Positions 60,900-64,000 of a DNA stretch of 64,000 nucleotides are shown here, piece by piece. Position 1 is the stretch's first letter, and each line of letters opens with the position of its first letter. Under the pieces are notes generated by a model. The model searched no databases and had not been told where the DNA came from. It saw nothing but the letters and a program-made list of their open reading frames with translations. This DNA comes from VXRD01 sp965242535 (GTDB lineage Bacteria; Latescibacterota; UBA2968): positions 4,030,001-4,094,000 of the forward strand of contig OZ251458.1 of NCBI GenBank assembly GCA_965242535.1. The letters run 5' to 3'. The position numbers and the translations under genes are program-made.

Positions 60900-62414
60900 C
60901 TAAACCCCATACAGCGGTTCGTATTTTGCCCTCAAGTGCCGCATCAAGGGTTCATAGCTCAGGGGTTTTCCCGTTACCACTTCGACGAGATCGGATGCCC
61001 GATGGCGTTGACCTTGCAAATAGATCTTTTCCGTCAGCCAATTTTTCAGCGGTTCAAACTGGCCTTCGGCAAACTGGGCGTTCAAATCGCCCACCTCTTC
61101 GCGTGCCCGTTCAAAAAACTGCGCCGCGTACAAATTGCCCAGCGCGTAGGTCGGAAAATACCCGATGCCACCCCCGCTCCAGTGAATATCCTGCAAACAG
61201 CCCATCGCGTCGTCGGGGGGAGTCAGACCCAGATAGTTTTCAAACGTCTCATTCCAAACCCCCGGTACATCTTCCGCTTTTAACCCGCCGTCGATCAGGG
61301 CCTGTTCGATTTCAAAACGCAGCATGATGTGCAAATTGTACGTGGCCTCATCGGCTTCCACGCGGATAAACGAGGGCGCGACCGCATTGACTGCCGCGTA
61401 AAAATCGCCTTCGGAAACCCCGGTCAGCGCGTCTGGGAATGCGTCTTGCACCGCGGGGAAAAAGTGCGCCCAAAACCCTCGGCTGCGCCCGACGAAATTC
61501 TCCCACATGCGCGACTGGGACTCGTGAATGCCCAGCGAGACCGACTCGCCCATCGGCGTGCCGCGATGCGCCGCGCTTAGCCCCTGATCGTAAATCCCGT
61601 GCCCGGCTTCGTGTAGCGTTCCGAAAAATGCCTCGGAGAAAAAGCGCGGATTGTACCGCGTGGTCAACCGCGTGTCCCCCGGCCCAATGCCGCTGCAAAA
61701 CGGATGCGTGGTGACGTCCAAACGCCCGCGGTCAAAATCAAAGCCGATCTGCGACGCCGCCAATTTGCCAACCGCCTCTTGTTGCGCGATGGGATACGCG
61801 CGCTTCAAAATGGATTCATCGGGTTTTTTGCCCGACTCGGCGATCGCGCCCACCAGTTCGACCAATTCGCCGCGCAAGCCCGAAAAGACCCGATTCAAAT
61901 TTTCAGAGGTCTCGCCCGGCTCGTAATCGTCCAACAGCGCGTCATAAGCGGTCTCGCCCGTGCCCAATGCGGCGGCTTCGCGGCGTTTCAAATCGAGAAT
62001 CTTTTGCAGATGGGGGCGAAACGCGGCGTAATCCGACTTTGCACGCGCCTCGGCCCACACCTGTTGCGCCAGCGTGGTCGCCCGCGCGAGTTCTTCGACG
62101 AGTGACTTGGGCAATTTGATCGCCCGATCATAACCCCGCCGAATCTCTCGCACATTGACCGCCGCTTCAAAATGCGGGTCGGCTACCCCATCGCTACCTT
62201 CGATCTGTGCGAGCCACTCGCCGATTTGCGGCGCGGTTGCGCGCTCGTGCATCATGCCCACCAGCAATGCGAGTTGCTCTGCGCGATGCGCGGCTCCGCC
62301 CTTGGGCATATACGTGCGCTCGTCCCACCCCAACACGCTGGCGCACGATCCCAACAGGGCGATCTGCTTCACTTCGGCGATCAACCGCTGATACGCGGAT
62401 TTGACATCGGCCAT
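60900..62414 (-). CDS. Carboxypeptidase Taq (M32 family metallocarboxypeptidase)
   Basis: This 504-residue zinc carboxypeptidase has the M32 HEXXH motif in FGTLHEAGHGIYDQGL, preceded by THPFCSGIGPGDTRLTTRYN and followed by SLGIHESQSRMWENFVGRS, which supplies the third ligand. C-terminal HWSGGGIGYFPTYALGN is also typical. It trims C-terminal residues in the cytoplasm. The start is fixed by AGGAGG just before the ATG at 62414; the upstream in-frame sequence is translation of the palindromic repeat array, not protein. Confidence 0.95.
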   Translation of the reverse strand: MADVKSAYQRLIAEVKQIALLGSCASVLGWDERTYMPKGGAAHRAEQLALLVGMMHERATAPQIGEWLAQIEGSDGVADPHFEAAVNVREIRRGYDRAIKLPKSLVEELARATTLAQQVWAEARAKSDYAAFRPHLQKILDLKRREAAALGTGETAYDALLDDYEPGETSENLNRVFSGLRGELVELVGAIAESGKKPDESILKRAYPIAQQEAVGKLAASQIGFDFDRGRLDVTTHPFCSGIGPGDTRLTTRYNPRFFSEAFFGTLHEAGHGIYDQGLSAAHRGTPMGESVSLGIHESQSRMWENFVGRSRGFWAHFFPAVQDAFPDALTGVSEGDFYAAVNAVAPSFIRVEADEATYNLHIMLRFEIEQALIDGGLKAEDVPGVWNETFENYLGLTPPDDAMGCLQDIHWSGGGIGYFPTYALGNLYAAQFFERAREEVGDLNAQFAEGQFEPLKNWLTEKIYLQGQRHRASDLVEVVTGKPLSYEPLMRHLRAKYEPLYGV

Positions 62415-62489
62415 TTTTCCTCCTCGTGGTGATTTTTCACTGCGACACGCGACAGGGCAAAATCTATGTTCTCTCGAGGAAAGATGCAA

Positions 62490-62870
62490 GGGGTAAGAGG
62501 GGAGAGGGAAGACGGGAGACGGGAGAGGTGAGAAGCAATCGCAATCGTAGGGACAGGCCCCTGTGCCTGTCCGAAGATACAAGCGGGAAGGCGGGAGAGG
62601 GGAGACGGGAGAGGCAAGACGCAATCGCAATCGTAGGGACAGGCCCCTGTGCCTGTCCGAAGATACAAGCGAGAAGACGGGAGAGGGGAGACGGGAGAGG
62701 CAAGAAGCAATCGCAAGCGTAGGGACAGGCCCCTGTGCCTGTCCGAAGATACAAGCGAGAAGGCGGGAGAGGTGAGAGGTGAGAAGCAATCGCAATCGTA
62801 GGGACAGGCCCCTGTGCCTGTCCGAAGATACAAAAGGGAAGGCGGGAGAGGGAAGAGGGAAGAGCAAAAC
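62490..62870 (+). repeat. Alternating array of palindrome P and heptamer blocks, four units
   Basis: Four copies of P at 62547-62580, 62633-62666, 62719-62752 and 62798-62831 are spaced 86, 86 and 79 bp. Between them are purine-rich blocks built from GGGAGA/GACGGGA words, followed by a constant CAATCGCAATC just before each P. The blocks are similar to each other, so this is a tandem duplication, not a CRISPR array. It lies just upstream of the carboxypeptidase gene. Confidence 0.92.
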
Positions 62871-62950
62871 GCATTTTTCACAAGACAGACGCGCGTCCGT
62901 TGTTTATATTCCCGTGTCTCGTATTGCATTGCCTCATCGCGGGTTATGCC

Positions 62951-63301
62951 ATGATTGAATACAAGGGGTATCGCGGGGTGGTTGCGTTTGATCCGGAAAT
63001 TGACGCATTTCACGGGACAGTGGTCAATACGCATGACGCGATTTCGTTCTACGGATCATCCGTAACGGAACTGCGGGAAGAGATGCAAAAGTCGGTTGAG
63101 GAATACCTCGCGTTTTGCCGAGAGCACGGCGAGGATCCGGAGGCCCCATCTTCGCCGAATCGAACGGTGCAACATCGCGGGCGAGGGGATTTTGACCTCC
63201 GTATCGCAAACATATTGGATTCGTTTGACCGACTTTCAGAAATGGAAAAACGCGAACTCGCTTCCGAGATCACGCGATGGACGCGAGTATTTTCACCATA
63301 A
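62951..63301 (+). CDS. HicB-family protein with C-terminal extension
   Basis: A 116-residue protein beginning MIEYKGYRGVVAFDPEIDAFHGTVV, then FYGSSVTELREEMQKSVEEYLAFCREHGEDPE, the signature of the HicB group. The HicB domain is followed by about 45 extra residues rich in charge (LDSFDRLSEMEKRELASEI) in place of the usual ribbon-helix-helix tail. No HicA lies next to it. The downstream SDR ribosome site overlaps its stop, so both genes form one transcript. Confidence 0.82.
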   Translation: MIEYKGYRGVVAFDPEIDAFHGTVVNTHDAISFYGSSVTELREEMQKSVEEYLAFCREHGEDPEAPSSPNRTVQHRGRGDFDLRIANILDSFDRLSEMEKRELASEITRWTRVFSP

Positions 63302-63311
63302 GGAGGGGTCG

Positions 63312-64000
63312 ATGTCTTTGTTTTCTCTTGAGAGGCGCGTCGCCATCGTGACCGGGGCCGGGCGCGGCATTGGACGCGGCATTGCCGAGGGGTTGGCCGC
63401 ACAGGGCGCGAACGTGGTGTGTGCCGCGCGCACGCGGTCTCAATTAGACGAAGTGGTGGCGGCGATTGGCGATGCGGGCGGCGATGCGATGGCGTGCGAA
63501 ATGGACGTGAAAGACCTGGATGCCGTGCGTTGCGGCGTGGATGCTGCGCTCGATCAGTACGGGCAAATCGACATTCTGGTCAACAACGCGGGCATGAATA
63601 TCCGCGAGCCGTTTGAGGACGTCACCGAAGCGCATTACGACGAGATCATGGCGGTCAACTTGAAGGGCCTGTACTTTTTGACGCAGGCCGTGGCAAAGCA
63701 CATGATTTCGCGCAAGCAGGGCAAGGTCATCCACATCGGCTCTTTGACGACGGGCGCGTCCCTGTCGCAAATCTCGGTGTACACAGCGACCAAGGGCGCG
63801 GTGGGGCAACTCGCAAAATCCCAAGCCCTGGAATTGGGGCCGCACAATATTCAGGTGAACGCGATCTGCCCGGGCTTCGTGCTCACGCCATTGACCAAAA
63901 AGGTGTGGGCCGATCCCACCATGCGCGCCTGGGGCGAGTCGCGCTTGCCCGCAAAGCGGTTGGCAACGCCCAAAGACATGGTGGGCACAGCCGTGTTTCT
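63312..64000 (+). CDS. Short-chain dehydrogenase/reductase, C-terminus off the window
   Basis: A classical SDR of at least 229 residues: TGAGRGIGRGIA nucleotide loop, NNAGMN, catalytic Ser in HIGSLTTGAS and YTATKGA (YxxxK), then NAICPGFVLTPLT. These resemble FabG- or gluconate 5-dehydrogenase-like oxidoreductases of carbohydrate or fatty acid metabolism. AGGAGG precedes the ATG at 63312 and overlaps the end of the HicB-like gene. The last 20-30 residues lie beyond 64000. Confidence 0.92.
   Translation, partial: MSLFSLERRVAIVTGAGRGIGRGIAEGLAAQGANVVCAARTRSQLDEVVAAIGDAGGDAMACEMDVKDLDAVRCGVDAALDQYGQIDILVNNAGMNIREPFEDVTEAHYDEIMAVNLKGLYFLTQAVAKHMISRKQGKVIHIGSLTTGASLSQISVYTATKGAVGQLAKSQALELGPHNIQVNAICPGFVLTPLTKKVWADPTMRAWGESRLPAKRLATPKDMVGTAVF

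Noticed and set aside
62415..62867. N-terminal extension of the M32 carboxypeptidase
   Set aside because: It translates the repeat array; AGGAGG directly before 62414 fixes the real start.
62490..62870. CRISPR-like array
   Set aside because: The regular repeats contain a palindrome, but spacers are similar purine-rich heptamer blocks, not unique sequences, and no cas gene is present.
1..64000. tRNA or rRNA genes
   Set aside because: No cloverleaf with conserved GTTCRANYC context or rRNA signature was recognised by eye; a covariance scan would be needed to exclude one fully.

Overview
The window looks like a chromosomal piece of a Gram-negative, diderm, probably uncultured bacterium. It carries bamA, an ompH/skp-like chaperone gene, fabZ, lolD, lipoprotein and autotransporter-like signals, and lysS, rsgA and clpC housekeeping genes. 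Phytanoyl-CoA dioxygenase, amidohydrolase plus Rieske, redoxin/cytochrome/copper monooxygenase fusions, internalin-type LRR proteins and a dispersed palindrome are reminiscent of Poribacteria/Latescibacteria-type genomes. That placement is an inference from gene flavour only.

Layout. 0-2.6 kb: a partial AAA ATPase and a redoxin-cytochrome c-copper monooxygenase-like lipoprotein, both minus. 2.6-8.9 kb: a disturbed, A+T-richer stretch with a MITE-like inverted repeat, a truncated dispersed repeat, an IS4-family element, a 3'-truncated arylamine N-acetyltransferase, a lid-less M20 peptidase, a sulfotransferase and a doubly frameshifted glycosyltransferase. 9-12.5 kb: a PhyH dioxygenase and a single-chain restriction-modification enzyme. 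12.6-17.2 kb: two membrane GT2 enzymes around a radical SAM/SPASM protein, then a DmpA-type peptidase. 17.2-18.7 kb: an orphan HicB and about 1.1 kb of repeats. 18.75-24.2 kb: a sodium:solute symporter, two unrecognised small genes, larB, brnTA, a uronate-dehydrogenase-like protein and a beta-barrel remnant.

24.4-36.2 kb is the most coherent unit. It holds a four-PAS histidine kinase, a sigma-54-dependent response regulator, two palindromic enhancer candidates, a near-consensus sigma-54 promoter and a 2187-residue FN3/cadherin/Ig-like surface protein with a C-terminal barrel. The simplest reading is a dedicated signalling circuit controlling one giant adhesin-like protein. 36.3-40.1 kb: glutaminyl cyclase, amidohydrolase-Rieske, sugar-phosphate isomerase-like protein and speD. 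40.3-45.6 kb: a 1778-residue LRR/Ig-like/dockerin protein.

45.8-54.5 kb (minus): fabZ, a HicB-like gene, ompH, bamA, clpC, lolD and lysS, mostly envelope biogenesis. 55-64 kb: an NmrA-like reductase, two glycosyltransferases, rsgA, a nucleoside hydrolase, an M32 carboxypeptidase, a HicB-like gene and an SDR running off the edge.

Three repeat systems run through the window: (i) a 26-34 bp palindrome, at least ten copies or fragments; (ii) heptamer arrays, one strand purine-rich and some matching a G-quadruplex pattern, which in all four cases sit next to (i) in the same order; (iii) a roughly 400-bp structured element in three copies, two of them directly upstream of housekeeping genes. No rRNA, tRNA or CRISPR array was recognised.
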